From: J027 sp965215855 | GTDB taxonomy: Bacteria; Chloroflexota; Anaerolineae; Aggregatilineales; J027 | Direction of reading: 5' to 3' | Length of the DNA: 64,000 nt | Assembly (NCBI GenBank): GCA_965215855.1 | Contig: CBDCER010000003.1 | Coordinates: forward strand, 1,736,001-1,800,000 | In this document: piece after piece, positions 34,930 to 44,452 of the stretch | Numbering within the stretch: position 1 is the first letter of the stretch | Layout: each line of letters begins with the position of its first letter | The notes under the pieces: model-generated | What the model saw: only the letters and a program-made list of their open reading frames with translations | Told to the model about the DNA's origin: nothing | The model's database searches: none | Translations under genes and position numbers: made by a program

Positions 34930-36691
34930 GATGCTGTCGCCGAATTCAACTGAAACGCCTTTTGACAGAAATCGACTACAATAGAGCGCAAGTTCAAGTG
35001 GTTTAGTCTGTCAGAGAGGATTCCAATGTGTTTACGTCCCCGACCCGTCAATGATATTCCCGAACAAACTATCGCAGTGGCAAAAGCGGCCTTTCCCAAA
35101 GGCAATGTCTACATGAAGATGCGGGATGAACTGGGTGCTTTTTATGCAGATGAAGCTTTTGCTGAACTGTTTTCGAGTCGAGGACAACCTGCCGAAAGCC
35201 CATGGCGTTTGGCCCTGATCACCATCCTGCAGTTTGCTGAAAATCTCACTGACCGCCAAGCGGCGGATGCGGTACGCGGGCGGATTGATTGGAAATATGC
35301 GCTGAGTTTAGAATTGACAGATCCGGGGTTTCATTTCTCGGTATTGAGTGACTTTCGGGCGCGGTTGGTAGCGCATGATGCATCCGAGCAGTTGCTCAAT
35401 GCTATGCTCAAGCGGTTCAAGTCACTGGGTTTGGTAAAGGTCAGAGGCAAACAACGGACGGACTCGACGCATATCGTGGCAGCAGTACGGATGCTGAATC
35501 GTCTCGAACGGGTGGGGGAAACGCTCCGCTATACGCTAAATGTCCTGGCTGAACTTGCGCCGGTGTGGCTCAAAGCGCAGGTGCCGGTCGAGTGGTTCGA
35601 CCGCTATAACAACCGTTTCGAAAATCACCGACTACCGACGGAAAAACTGGAACGAGAAGTGCTGACCAAAACCATTGGAGCGGATGGGTACGCGCTGCTC
35701 GCCGCGGTCTATGATGCTGGGGCTCCGGTGGGTTTACGAGATCTCGAGGCGGTCCAACTCTTGCGGACGATGTGGATCCAGCAATTCTATGTTGAAAATG
35801 ACACTATTCAATGGCGCGGCAAGAACAACTTGCCCCTGAGTGAGACAATGATCGCCTCGCCTTATGACACGGAGGCGCGTTACAGCCATAAGCGCAGCAC
35901 GACTTGGACGGGCTACAAGGTTCACCTAACAGAAACGTGCGATGATGATCGCCCCTGCCTGATCACCCACGTTGAAACGACATCCGCCACATTGCAAGAT
36001 GTTGAAGTGGTTGAGCGCGTTCATGACGACTTGGCCGAGCATGACAATCTCCCCGATAAGCACTTGATGGATATGGCCTACATGTCCAGCGATGTGCTGG
36101 TTTCCAGTCAGAAATTGGATGTTGATCTGGTCGGACCAGTTCGTCCTGACACCAGTTGGCAAGCCCAAACAGAAGGGGCTTTTGACATTACCTGTTTTGA
36201 GATTGACTGGGATAAGAAAAGGGTGATGTGTCCGATGGGCAATTTCACCAGCTATTGGCGCGAAGGTCGTGGCAAACATGACAAACCCAATATCAATGCG
36301 GGCTTCAAGCCATCGGATTGCCGGGCCTGTTCGAGTGCGTCACGCTGTACGCGCAATACTGGTAATGGCGCTCGAACTTTGACCTTCCCTCCGCAAGCGC
36401 AATATCTGGCATTACGAACCGCCCGCGAACGCCAACAAACGGACGAGTTCAAAGCGCAGTATCGAGTACGTGCGGGGGTGGAAGGCGTCATTTCACAGGC
36501 AGCTTTTACTCTCGGCATGCGGCGCACACGCTATCGAGGAAAGGATAAAACCCATCTCCAGAATGTTGCGACTGCTTCAGCGATCAATCTGTTTCGGGCG
36601 GTCAATTGGCCCACGGGCGAGCCCAAAGCTGAAACACGCCTCTCGTCCTTTGTGACCCTGGCTGCCTGATTACCCATTCGGCGACAGCATC
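34930..36691 (+). mobile_element. IS1182-family insertion sequence
   Basis: 1762 bp with perfect 16-bp inverted repeats GATGCTGTCGCCGAAT (34930-34945) and complement (36676-36691), flanked by the 7-bp repeat TCTATAT. The right flank lies in the 3' end of RHS cassette A. It carries one intact transposase gene. Confidence 0.9.
35026..36669 (+). CDS. IS1182-family transposase
   Basis: 547 residues, full length for the family. The N-terminal DUF772 domain (Leu-Ile-Thr-Ile-Leu-Gln-Phe-Ala-Glu-Asn-Leu-Thr-Asp-Arg-Gln-Ala) is followed by an IS4-like DDE domain with Gln-Arg-Thr-Asp-Ser-Thr-His (first Asp) and a C-terminal Arg-Ala-Gly-Val-Glu-Gly-Val-Ile-Ser-Gln (catalytic Glu) plus a four-Cys cluster. 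GAGAGGA lies six bases before the ATG. It looks intact, so the element may be active. Confidence 0.93.
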   Translation: MCLRPRPVNDIPEQTIAVAKAAFPKGNVYMKMRDELGAFYADEAFAELFSSRGQPAESPWRLALITILQFAENLTDRQAADAVRGRIDWKYALSLELTDPGFHFSVLSDFRARLVAHDASEQLLNAMLKRFKSLGLVKVRGKQRTDSTHIVAAVRMLNRLERVGETLRYTLNVLAELAPVWLKAQVPVEWFDRYNNRFENHRLPTEKLEREVLTKTIGADGYALLAAVYDAGAPVGLRDLEAVQLLRTMWIQQFYVENDTIQWRGKNNLPLSETMIASPYDTEARYSHKRSTTWTGYKVHLTETCDDDRPCLITHVETTSATLQDVEVVERVHDDLAEHDNLPDKHLMDMAYMSSDVLVSSQKLDVDLVGPVRPDTSWQAQTEGAFDITCFEIDWDKKRVMCPMGNFTSYWREGRGKHDKPNINAGFKPSDCRACSSASRCTRNTGNGARTLTFPPQAQYLALRTARERQQTDEFKAQYRVRAGVEGVISQAAFTLGMRRTRYRGKDKTHLQNVATASAINLFRAVNWPTGEPKAETRLSSFVTLAA

Positions 36692-38587
36692 TCTATATTG
36701 GCACTGAGGGGAAGGGATCACATACGCGAATACCCTGCCAATATGATTGCCTGCCACACCAGTTTCGGGCTTCACGGCTCCGGTCTTACCAGAGACAGCA
36801 CAAGTCTCGTTTGCTAAGAATGGATGAGGGCTGCACCTCCCAGATGGGATCCAGGAAAACTGAACTGTGCCAGGATCACTTGCACCCGCGCATAAGTTGC
36901 TTAGAGTGTCAAAAGGCAAGTTACATCGATAGCTCTCACTGCCGATAGCAACTGAACCTTGACCGCAGCAGATGTCCTTTGCTTCCTGGGGCGATAGCTG
37001 TGCCGGACTAGTCGCAGTGGTATCACGAAGTGCCCTAGTGCCGTAGAAAGTGATTTTTACTCCCGTAATAGCACCGTCCCACCACTGATACCTTTCGGAA
37101 TCTAGCTGCAGAGTACCACTAAAAGTTGCCAACATTTCAGATTTTAAATTAGGAGGCAAGTTTGCAGGGTTACATGGGTTGCCAGGAGGAGTGTTAGTCG
37201 GAGATATTGATGGTTGAGATGTTCCGTAATATGGCGGGCAGACATGTTGGCAAGCCAGCCAGGCAGCGTACAAGTACGGTGCGCCAAATGGAACACTGTA
37301 ACCCGGATAGCTCAAATTATCTTCGATACATTGCGAACAACTCTGTTCCTGTTGACATCTATCCCACCAACCAGGATTTTCGCCAAACATCCCACTCGGA
37401 TCCACCATATTAACCACATTCCCAGCCACATACGCATACCGGTTCAGTGACATCGCCTGCTGCAACATACCTTCCACCGGATCCAGCGACGGGAACACTC
37501 CCAACGCCGGATTCAGATAACGCGCTCGGTGGTACTGCAAGCCATTCTCATCCAGCATTTCACCCGTGAAAGCAAACGGTACACTGAAAGCACCTTGTTC
37601 GTCGAACGGCGCTCCATACGGTGCAAACAACCGCGACCCTTCTACATCAAAATTGCTATCCGCCTGCACTCGAACGCTGCCCGGACCATCGTTCACGGCC
37701 CAATGCCAGTCACCAACCGAGTCCTGTTGAGACAACAACCCACGCTCATGCACAAAACGCTCAGTATTCGCACCTGTCGTGGCCGCGATGACTTTCGCCA
37801 GTCCAGGCTGCACATCCAGCAGATACTCGGTCACAACACCGCTGACGGTCTGTTGCACGCGCTGGCCCAGGCCATTGTAAGCATAGCTACTGTCACCAGC
37901 ACCCAGCAACCGCCCGGCTCTGTCCCAACTGTAGGACAGTGTGCCATCAGCCGTCATTTGACCAGTGTCGTTGTAGGCAAAACCTGCACTCGAAATGCGG
38001 TTGGCAGCATCGTAGGTGTAGTCAATCTGAGTCGGTGTGCCACCATCTACCGTCAAGATTTCCTGCGTGCGGTTGCCCGCTATATCATAGCTGAAGTCAT
38101 ACTCACGCACGGGATTGACTGCATCCCAGGCCGCAAAGTAGTCCGCTGCCAGCAAACGCGACAGGTCATCGTAGCTGTACTGGAGGGTTTGCCCATCGTA
38201 GAGCGTCTCCATCTGCACAAATTCCAACTTGAAACTCGTGGAACTGGTCGGCACAGCAGCCTTGTTGCGTTCAGGCCGGTTGCGGATTTCGAGTGTATGC
38301 TGCCCCAGACGTGCCAACGGAATAGTGACCTCCAGTTGGCCTGCTGTAGCCGCGTAGGTATCCAGGCTGCCCCAGAAGACGTTATTGACCAGCACATCGC
38401 AGATACTCCGGTCTACATCCGTGCCCAGCGTGAGGGCTACTTCCTCACCGAAAAACGAGATTTGCAGCGCGGCATCGAAGTCCTCGGTCACACCGTTGAC
38501 CCAATTGCCACTGTAAACCACCGTATCATGATCGTCTTCCATGACCAGCGGGGTGCTGTCTGGCAGCTTCCGGGTGGTTTGCACCAC
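36602..38587 (-). CDS. RHS cassette A: RHS core plus C-terminal tip, 3' end cut by insertion sequences
   Basis: 661 residues as an open frame. Residues 1-125 form a beta-sandwich carbohydrate-binding-like domain shared by the array, about 130-395 are RHS/YD repeats and the RHS-associated core ending VDPSG (395-399), and 400 onward is the unique tip with many Cys and a Pro/Thr linker. Everything after Cys-Gln-Tyr-Arg (36699) is read from IS1182 sequence; before that insertion the frame would have ended at the TGA of the IS3 end. No immunity gene follows, since insertion sequences replaced it. The core frame is open upstream to 38638 without a convincing start, so it is a silent cassette. Confidence 0.85.
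   Translation of the reverse strand: MVQTTRKLPDSTPLVMEDDHDTVVYSGNWVNGVTEDFDAALQISFFGEEVALTLGTDVDRSICDVLVNNVFWGSLDTYAATAGQLEVTIPLARLGQHTLEIRNRPERNKAAVPTSSTSFKLEFVQMETLYDGQTLQYSYDDLSRLLAADYFAAWDAVNPVREYDFSYDIAGNRTQEILTVDGGTPTQIDYTYDAANRISSAGFAYNDTGQMTADGTLSYSWDRAGRLLGAGDSSYAYNGLGQRVQQTVSGVVTEYLLDVQPGLAKVIAATTGANTERFVHERGLLSQQDSVGDWHWAVNDGPGSVRVQADSNFDVEGSRLFAPYGAPFDEQGAFSVPFAFTGEMLDENGLQYHRARYLNPALGVFPSLDPVEGMLQQAMSLNRYAYVAGNVVNMVDPSGMFGENPGWWDRCQQEQSCSQCIEDNLSYPGYSVPFGAPYLYAAWLACQHVCPPYYGTSQPSISPTNTPPGNPCNPANLPPNLKSEMLATFSGTLQLDSERYQWWDGAITGVKITFYGTRALRDTTATSPAQLSPQEAKDICCGQGSVAIGSESYRCNLPFDTLSNLCAGASDPGTVQFSWIPSGRCSPHPFLANETCAVSGKTGAVKPETGVAGNHIGRVFAYVIPSPQCQYRDAVAEWVIRQPGSQRTRGVFQLWARPWAN
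36692..36698. repeat. IS1182 target duplication, right copy (TCTATAT)
   Basis: Direct repeat of 34923-34929. These bases encode the last Tyr-Arg of the RHS tip before the insertion. Confidence 0.85.
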
Positions 38588-38661
38588 ATTTACCGGCGTG
38601 CGACTTGATCCGGAATTCCCGCTGATACAGCGGCAGATGAGCTAAGTAGCCAGAACGGGGA

Positions 38662-39228
38662 TTAGTTTCCCCATTTCCAGCTGTTACATACATACCAATG
38701 GGTATCCAGTTGGTAAAAACAGAACCACTCTTTGACATATTCTTCATCGGAAAAAAAGACAATATTTGTATTGCTACGACTAGGAATAAGGACATATTGC
38801 AATTGATTCGGTAAAGTTTTGTAGATGACCATTTGACGACTGTCTGCCCAAGTTATATCATCAGGGATATCGCAGTATCCAGAACAAGTTGAAGCTACAT
38901 TTACTACTCTGGAAAAATCTTCATTGTATATTTTGAATTTGACAATCTCTTTTAGGATAAGTAATTCTGTTCTAAACATAATGCTTGTAATGAGTATTAT
39001 AATTGGAACAAAAATGCTGATCGCATGTTTCCTATCGGATTTTAGTACATTTGCTATACCTTGAATGACAGTGATTAAAGCACTAAAGATTGCAACTATA
39101 AAAATAAACGCGAATACACAATACATCTCAACGTGACGGGAATAGTCAAAGTCACGGTAGAAAAATAATCCGATTGGAACGAGAGATATCATTGTAAAAC
39201 GCAATAGAATCGAGATTGTAGTCCTCAT
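38662..39228 (-). CDS. Candidate immunity protein B, membrane protein
   Basis: 188 residues with three hydrophobic spans in the first 110 residues and a soluble C-terminal domain with two Cys-Ser-Gly-Tyr-Cys-like cysteines. AAGGG lies nine bases before ATG 39228. It follows tip B directly, separated by a stem-loop. By position it should protect against tip B. No family recognised. The core of cassette A starts within about 25 bases of its stop. Confidence 0.65.
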   Translation of the reverse strand: MRTTISILLRFTMISLVPIGLFFYRDFDYSRHVEMYCVFAFIFIVAIFSALITVIQGIANVLKSDRKHAISIFVPIIILITSIMFRTELLILKEIVKFKIYNEDFSRVVNVASTCSGYCDIPDDITWADSRQMVIYKTLPNQLQYVLIPSRSNTNIVFFSDEEYVKEWFCFYQLDTHWYVCNSWKWGN

Positions 39229-39246
39229 TCACAACTACCCTTCAGG

Positions 39247-39272
39247 GTGGGCTATCCATTAGGATAGCCCAC
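39247..39272 (-). other. Stem-loop between tip B and its immunity gene
   Basis: A perfect 11-bp stem GTGGGCTATCC/GGATAGCCCAC with a 4-base loop, 18 bases past the toxin stop. No U-run follows on the minus strand. Confidence 0.7.
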
Positions 39273-39289
39273 GTTAGTATACAACTAGA

Positions 39290-41446
39290 TTAGGTTATTA
39301 GTATAACCGTTCCGTCTGGTAGAATTATCGGCTCCGTATAGTTATCCGGGTTACAATGGGCACTGAAGTAGAGTTCCATCTGCGAAGTCCAGTCTTCACG
39401 TCCTTCGAATTCCATTAACCCAAGAAAACTAAGTGCTGGACAGAGTTCGGGGGATATGTAAGCCCAATCAATCAAACCGTACATTTCATTGCGAGGAAAT
39501 TGATCAATCCAGAAAGGACCTTCTTTTTCAGGTCTATTTGCAAATACGCTATACCCTATTGGATCACCTGTCAAACCTGGAACGGTATGAGCATAGTCGG
39601 TGAGTTCAATGCTACATGGAGTGCATTGATCGACACCTCCTTGGTCTCTGTTTGCGTTATCCCAATCCCACTCAGCACTCCAGCCAAGGCCTAGATCAAA
39701 GAAGCTACCAGCTGAGTTCCCGCTTGTGCTTTGGAGAAAGCCACAAAGATCGTGGCGGCTAGCAATAGTACGCGAAGCCATAACATATCCCAGGCCAGCG
39801 GTGGATTGTTCTGCAGGGCCACTCAATCCCTGAGCGACTCTACCCCCAACCCATAGTGCTGTTGCTGGTATGCCAGCTATTTTACCTGCCCAGCCAAACA
39901 TTATGTTCCCTAATTCTGATCGATCTATACATTTGTTACACAGAGTAACACTTCTCTTACACTCATTGTCGATGGATGGGCAATCAAGGGTCCTGAAGTT
40001 CATCCATTTGTAAGGTATAGCTCGAGCGTATGGTCTAAAGTTGTCCCATAGAAAATCCATGAGCATTGCTGAACCAATGGCCACAAGAGATTCAGGATCA
40101 CGTGCGACTTGTCGGTTTATCTCAAGCCACTCTTCTTCCAGATCAGAGAAGTGTTGCTCTACCCAATTCCTATGAATGTTTAATTCTTCCACAAACCACG
40201 CGCTCACATCTGGACCGCAGCACTTCTCAAAAGATGTGGTTTGGATAGTGCAGTTAGGCGGTTGTTCTCCTATCATCCCACTCGGATCCACAGCATTCAT
40301 CACATTCCCGGCGACATACGCATACCGATTCAGCGACATCGCTTGTTGCAACACACCTTCCACCGGATCCAAACTTGGAAACGCGCCCAATGCCGGGTTG
40401 TAGTACCGCGCCCGGTGATACTGCAAGCCATTCGCATCCAGCATTTCGCCAGTGAAAGCAAATGGCACTGTGAAGCTGCCTTGCTCATCATAAGATACAC
40501 CGTAAGGCGCAAAATGCCGTGATGCCACTGCATCGAAGCCATCATCAATCACACCACGTACACTACCCAAACCATCTTTGACCATCCATGTCCAATCCCC
40601 GACGGAGTCCTGTTGTGACAACAATCCACGCTCATGTACAAAACGCTCAGTATTTGCGCCAGTCATCGCAGCGATAACCTTCGCCAATCCTGGTTGCACA
40701 TCCAACAGGTAATCCGTCACAACACCGCTAACGGTCTGTTGGACACGCTGACCCAGGCCATTGTAGGCATAGCTACTGTCGCCTGCACCCAACAACCGCC
40801 CGGCTCTATCCCAACTGTAGGACAGTGTGCCGTCAGCCGTCATTTGACCAGCGTCGTTGTAAGCGAAGCCCGCGCTCGAAATGCGGTTGGCGGCATCATA
40901 GGTGTGCGTCTGGCTGCTGAACGGCGCACCGTCCACATTGACAACTTCACTCAGTCGGTTTCCGGCCACATCATAAGCAAACGTGTAGTCTCGCACAGGG
41001 TTCACATCATCCCAGGCGGCGAAGTAGTCTGCTGCCAGCAAACGCGACAGGTCATCATAGGTATAGTCGATGGCATGGCCGTCATAGGCGGTTTCCAACT
41101 GCTTGAACTCCAGCTTGAAACTGGTTGCGCTACTCGGCACAGCGGATTTGTTGCGTTCCGGGCGGTTGCGGATTTCGAGGGTATGCTGCCCCAAACGCGC
41201 CAACGGAATGTTCACCGTCAGTTGACCTGATGTGGCCGCGTAAGTATCCAGGCTGCCCCAGAAGACGTTATCGACCAACACATCGCAGATACTCCGGTCA
41301 TCATCCGTACCCAGCGTGAGGGTAATTTTGTACGGTTTACTATCTTCGACCGCCAAAAGTGTTGTTGGCATCATGCCGCTGAGTACGCACCGGTGCCGTC
41401 GTCGCCCAGGACTGATCCTTTGGCCCCAATAGCCGCCTGTTGCCAC
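39290..41446 (-). CDS. RHS cassette B: core plus Cys-rich toxin tip (type 44-like)
   Basis: 718 residues as an open frame; the first 41 come from a MITE-like insert, so the apparent start at 41446 is artificial. Core up to VDPSG (386-390), tip 391-718. The tip opens with Cys-Cys-Gly-Pro-Asp-Val-Ser-Ala-Trp-Phe and carries Ile-Pro-Tyr-Lys-Trp, Ser-Val-Thr-Leu-Cys-x2-Cys and Arg-Ser-Glu-Leu-Gly-Asn, all shared with tip G. It resembles the polymorphic toxin type 44 class in general build, but I cannot confirm that assignment. The core from 40314 to 40785 is identical to cassette H. Confidence 0.85.
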   Translation of the reverse strand: MATGGYWGQRISPGRRRHRCVLSGMMPTTLLAVEDSKPYKITLTLGTDDDRSICDVLVDNVFWGSLDTYAATSGQLTVNIPLARLGQHTLEIRNRPERNKSAVPSSATSFKLEFKQLETAYDGHAIDYTYDDLSRLLAADYFAAWDDVNPVRDYTFAYDVAGNRLSEVVNVDGAPFSSQTHTYDAANRISSAGFAYNDAGQMTADGTLSYSWDRAGRLLGAGDSSYAYNGLGQRVQQTVSGVVTDYLLDVQPGLAKVIAAMTGANTERFVHERGLLSQQDSVGDWTWMVKDGLGSVRGVIDDGFDAVASRHFAPYGVSYDEQGSFTVPFAFTGEMLDANGLQYHRARYYNPALGAFPSLDPVEGVLQQAMSLNRYAYVAGNVMNAVDPSGMIGEQPPNCTIQTTSFEKCCGPDVSAWFVEELNIHRNWVEQHFSDLEEEWLEINRQVARDPESLVAIGSAMLMDFLWDNFRPYARAIPYKWMNFRTLDCPSIDNECKRSVTLCNKCIDRSELGNIMFGWAGKIAGIPATALWVGGRVAQGLSGPAEQSTAGLGYVMASRTIASRHDLCGFLQSTSGNSAGSFFDLGLGWSAEWDWDNANRDQGGVDQCTPCSIELTDYAHTVPGLTGDPIGYSVFANRPEKEGPFWIDQFPRNEMYGLIDWAYISPELCPALSFLGLMEFEGREDWTSQMELYFSAHCNPDNYTEPIILPDGTVILIT

Positions 41447-41587
41447 GAATCCAACGGCCAGGTTCCTTCTGTTGCATTATCTGCCGGTTACTCTTTATTT
41501 AACCCAGTGGAATCGGTTCGAAGCGATAGATCCATAGCGGCACGATGTCAATGTCAGTTCTCGCGGTCGAAGATAGTAAACCGTACA
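41329..41587. mobile_element. MITE-like element, copy 1
   Basis: 259 bp with perfect 24-bp terminal inverted repeats (41329-41352 and 41564-41587, beginning TGTACGGTTTACTATC). No transposase. It interrupts the beta-sandwich part of RHS core B. A second copy at 56960-57217 differs by about three bases and sits at the same core position. The target duplication is unclear. Confidence 0.8.
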
Positions 41588-41720
41588 GTTATCTCCTCAC
41601 CGAAAAATGAGATTTGCAGCGCGGCGTCAAAGTCCTCGGTCACACCGTTGACCCAATTGCCGCTGTAGGTCACCGCATCATGGTCATCGGCCATGACCAG
41701 CAGGGCGATGTAAGTTTTCG
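41588..41720 (-). pseudogene. RHS cassette B, 5' core fragment before the MITE
   Basis: Encodes Met-Ala-Asp-Asp-His-Asp-Ala-Val-Thr-Tyr-Ser-Gly-Asn-Trp-Val-Asn-Gly up to Gly-Glu-Glu-Ile-Thr, where the MITE breaks it. Homology to other cores begins about ten bases after the stop of the upstream immunity gene C. Confidence 0.75.
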
Positions 41721-41729
41721 CTAAATTAG

Positions 41730-42770
41730 CTATCGACACCATTCATAGCTAATTTCCTCATGGGTTTCGATGTTCCATAAGCGTACTTCAGTATATCCAT
41801 AGGCTACAGTAGTGCCTGACGGATGTAAGGCTATTGGTATGCCGGATCCTTCCCTATTTGGAAACGATGTTCTCCTCGAAAGCCTTACTTGATCATCTTG
41901 TACAGCGACATCATAGATGTATACAGTATCCAACGATGTGAGAGCCACCATGCTACCATCAACATTACTGGAAATGTTACGAAAGGATTCATAGAAGATA
42001 GTGGAGAAATCGTCAAAGTAATCCCTATTCAGTAAAAAATACTCGCGTGTTTTGGTGCTCCATACTGACAGTCCGCGTGTGGTAACTGCCATTAGAAATT
42101 CGCCATCAGCGATGAACACTGATCGCCCAATCCAGTCTCCTATAAGTCGTGGCGGAGGCATACGGAGTAATTCAAGCCAATCACCTTGACGACTCCATAG
42201 CACAACAGCTGGTTCAATGCCGGAATAAGCTAGTTGTTGATTGTCCGGGCTAAATACCATGAACACTACACCTCTAGACCGATAATCAATCTCAGTTAGC
42301 AATTCCTGAGTCTCGTGCTCCCAAATACGCACTAAATCACTATCAAGTGTTCCTGAAGCTATTAAAGAGCCATCGGAACTTACACTAAGCGCCTGTATTT
42401 CGCCTTGATGAGCCTGGAGTACGTCCAATTGTTCCCCACTTACATCCCATTGTTGTATCGTTCCATCCTCATGACCTGTAACAAGTATGTGATCGTTGGA
42501 AAAAACCATCGAAACTAGATGTATCGAATTCAGCGAATCGGCCTGTGGATGCAATGCTTCAAATGTTTGCCCATTGTACAAACATAGGCCGCGTTGGGAA
42601 TTATACATAGCCAAAATGTCACCATTTGGAGACCACTCAATTCTTGTTATCAAGTTTGCAGACTGTACTTTAAGAAATGGATAAGTAGAGTCCGAAGATG
42701 ACAAAAGTTCACCATAAGGTTGGACTAGCATCGAGATAAAGAATACTGCAAATAAAGCACGACCTAACAT
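41730..42770 (-). CDS. Candidate immunity protein C, secreted WD40 beta-propeller
   Basis: 346 residues. A signal peptide (Leu-Phe-Ala-Val-Phe-Phe-Ile-Ser-Met-Leu) precedes about six WD40-like blades with endings such as Gln-Gln-Trp-Asp-Val, Val-Arg-Ile-Trp-Glu, Leu-Ser-Val-Trp-Ser and Val-Arg-Leu-Trp-Asn-Ile. GAAGGGA lies just before the ATG. It follows the putative metallopeptidase tip C after a stem-loop, suggesting it binds and blocks that tip outside the cytoplasm. WD40 proteins have many other roles, so the immunity function is inference from position and from the recurrence of this pairing. Confidence 0.75.
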   Translation of the reverse strand: MLGRALFAVFFISMLVQPYGELLSSSDSTYPFLKVQSANLITRIEWSPNGDILAMYNSQRGLCLYNGQTFEALHPQADSLNSIHLVSMVFSNDHILVTGHEDGTIQQWDVSGEQLDVLQAHQGEIQALSVSSDGSLIASGTLDSDLVRIWEHETQELLTEIDYRSRGVVFMVFSPDNQQLAYSGIEPAVVLWSRQGDWLELLRMPPPRLIGDWIGRSVFIADGEFLMAVTTRGLSVWSTKTREYFLLNRDYFDDFSTIFYESFRNISSNVDGSMVALTSLDTVYIYDVAVQDDQVRLSRRTSFPNREGSGIPIALHPSGTTVAYGYTEVRLWNIETHEEISYEWCR

Positions 42771-42806
42771 AGTTCCCTTCTTTCAGATAATGTAGATAAC
42801 GTTAAT

Positions 42807-42834
42807 GGGGTGGAGAGTAAATACTTTCCACCCC
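42807..42834 (-). other. Stem-loop between tip C and its immunity gene
   Basis: GGGGTGGA (42807-42814) pairs perfectly with TCCACCCC (42827-42834); loop of 12 bases. It begins 6 bases past the toxin stop. Confidence 0.6.
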
Positions 42835-42840
42835 TGAAGG

Positions 42841-44424
42841 CTATGAACAGGCAGGATGCCTGTCGCCGGCACGTTCTGTTACCCACAAGTCAGCGTGAGG
42901 CCAACCCGGTGGTATTGGCATTTGTGGTAATTCTCCTCCCTGTGTGTATTCGTAAAATTCAGGGGAATACAATTGGTCACAAAGCGAACGTCTGAACCCA
43001 GTAGATAATCGAAGGAATCCTGACATATGTAGATTGAGAATATAATACTTTGGTTGGTGTTCCCAACCTCCAAGAGCAATCGAATCAGCTGGGGCTTGCC
43101 CTTGCCCAAAATCCCTATCCTGCCATGCGTGAATAGTCTCCTCGATAAGCACGGCAAATAGATCGCCACTTACTCTCGATCCCGGCAAGCGAAGCTCAAA
43201 TGCCCGGGACAAGAATTGAATGAAGGTTGCCCATCCGACCCGGATCTTGAAATAATTAGGGTCAGTAATACTTCCCTGTTCAAGGCATGACTGATATTCT
43301 GCGGCACATTCTAATGAATCTCTACTCCTGTTCCAGACTATTTGCCCTGTTTCAGCATCAACTGAAGAGCTGCATGAAAGAGGGTGAGGCTCGTTCTCTG
43401 TTGCTTCAATGCAGTATTCTTCAATACTAGGGCGTAGTGTAACCGCGGCTGGCAAATCAGGTCCGAGACTTGAGTCGTACACTAGGTCGTACTCGCTGGG
43501 ACGGTTCCACCCTGCGTTGCCCACTGCATCTCCTAAGATATCAACTGCGACTTGTCCTCTATTATTTTCGAGTGCTATTTCGGTTAGGATCCGACCTCCG
43601 CAATACCCTCCTTGGGTTGCTTCACGAGTGAGAATGTTTTTGATTTCATTGGCGTCTGTCGACGTACTGCTCTCTACTGAGCCAAAACGTTCAATATCGC
43701 ATCCTCCAAATTGGAAGAAAAGTCCACAGCTATCAATCACCCACGGCATTTCACCAAATAATCCACTCGGATCCACCAGACTAACCACATTTCCAGCGAC
43801 ATACGCATACCGGTTCAACGACATGGCCCGCTGCAGCACACCTTCCACCGGATCCAGGCTTGGGAACACGCCCAACGCCGGATTGTAGTACCGCGCTCGC
43901 AGATGCACCAATCCGTTGTCATCCGTCGGCTCGCCAGTGAAGCCAAACGGCGTCTGCTCAGTGCCTTGCTCACCCCAGGACTGTCCATAGGGCGCATAGT
44001 GGACGCTGTAGGCCGGATCAAAACCCGCACCATCAATCACGCCACGCACACTGCTCAGACCATCAGCGACCATCCACTGCCAGTCACCAGCCGAGTCTTG
44101 CTGTGACAACAGCCCACGTTCATGCACAAACCGTTCAGTATTTACGCCAGTCATCGCAGCGACCACCTTTGCTAATCCTGGTTGTACATCCAGCAAGTAG
44201 TCAGTCACAACGCCACTCACCGTCTGTTGCACACGCTGGGCCAGGCCATTGTAGGCATAGCTACTGTCGCCTGCATCCAACAACCGCCCGGCTCTATCCC
44301 AACTGTAGGACAGTGTGCCATCAGCAGTCATTTGACCAGCGTCATTGTAGGCAAAGCCCGTGCTCGAAATGCGGTTGGCGGCATCGTAGGTGTGTGTCTG
44401 GCTGCTAAACGGCGAACCATCCAA
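42841..44424 (-). CDS. RHS cassette C: truncated core plus putative metallopeptidase-like tip
   Basis: 527 residues. The core begins abruptly in the middle of the RHS region (Asp-Gly-Ser-Pro-Phe-Ser-Ser-Gln), 28 bases after the stop of immunity gene D; the TTG at 44424 is a nominal start without ribosome-binding site. VDPSG is at 217-221. The tip (222-527) has Leu-Ile-Glu-Glu-Thr-Ile-His-Ala-Trp-Gln-Asp (426-436), an ExxxH-like helix reminiscent of zinc peptidases although not a strict HExxH. Silent unless recombined into a full-length RHS gene. Confidence 0.82.
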   Translation of the reverse strand: MDGSPFSSQTHTYDAANRISSTGFAYNDAGQMTADGTLSYSWDRAGRLLDAGDSSYAYNGLAQRVQQTVSGVVTDYLLDVQPGLAKVVAAMTGVNTERFVHERGLLSQQDSAGDWQWMVADGLSSVRGVIDGAGFDPAYSVHYAPYGQSWGEQGTEQTPFGFTGEPTDDNGLVHLRARYYNPALGVFPSLDPVEGVLQRAMSLNRYAYVAGNVVSLVDPSGLFGEMPWVIDSCGLFFQFGGCDIERFGSVESSTSTDANEIKNILTREATQGGYCGGRILTEIALENNRGQVAVDILGDAVGNAGWNRPSEYDLVYDSSLGPDLPAAVTLRPSIEEYCIEATENEPHPLSCSSSVDAETGQIVWNRSRDSLECAAEYQSCLEQGSITDPNYFKIRVGWATFIQFLSRAFELRLPGSRVSGDLFAVLIEETIHAWQDRDFGQGQAPADSIALGGWEHQPKYYILNLHMSGFLRLSTGFRRSLCDQLYSPEFYEYTQGGELPQMPIPPGWPHADLWVTERAGDRHPACS

Positions 44425-44452
44425 TTGACGCTTAATTATCCATTCTCCTGAA

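Noticed and set aside
40634..41230. Long plus-strand ORF repeated in every RHS core (also near 46039, 50002, 53393, 56265)
   Set aside because: It is the antisense shadow of the conserved minus-strand RHS core; it recurs only because the core recurs, and has no ribosome-binding site.
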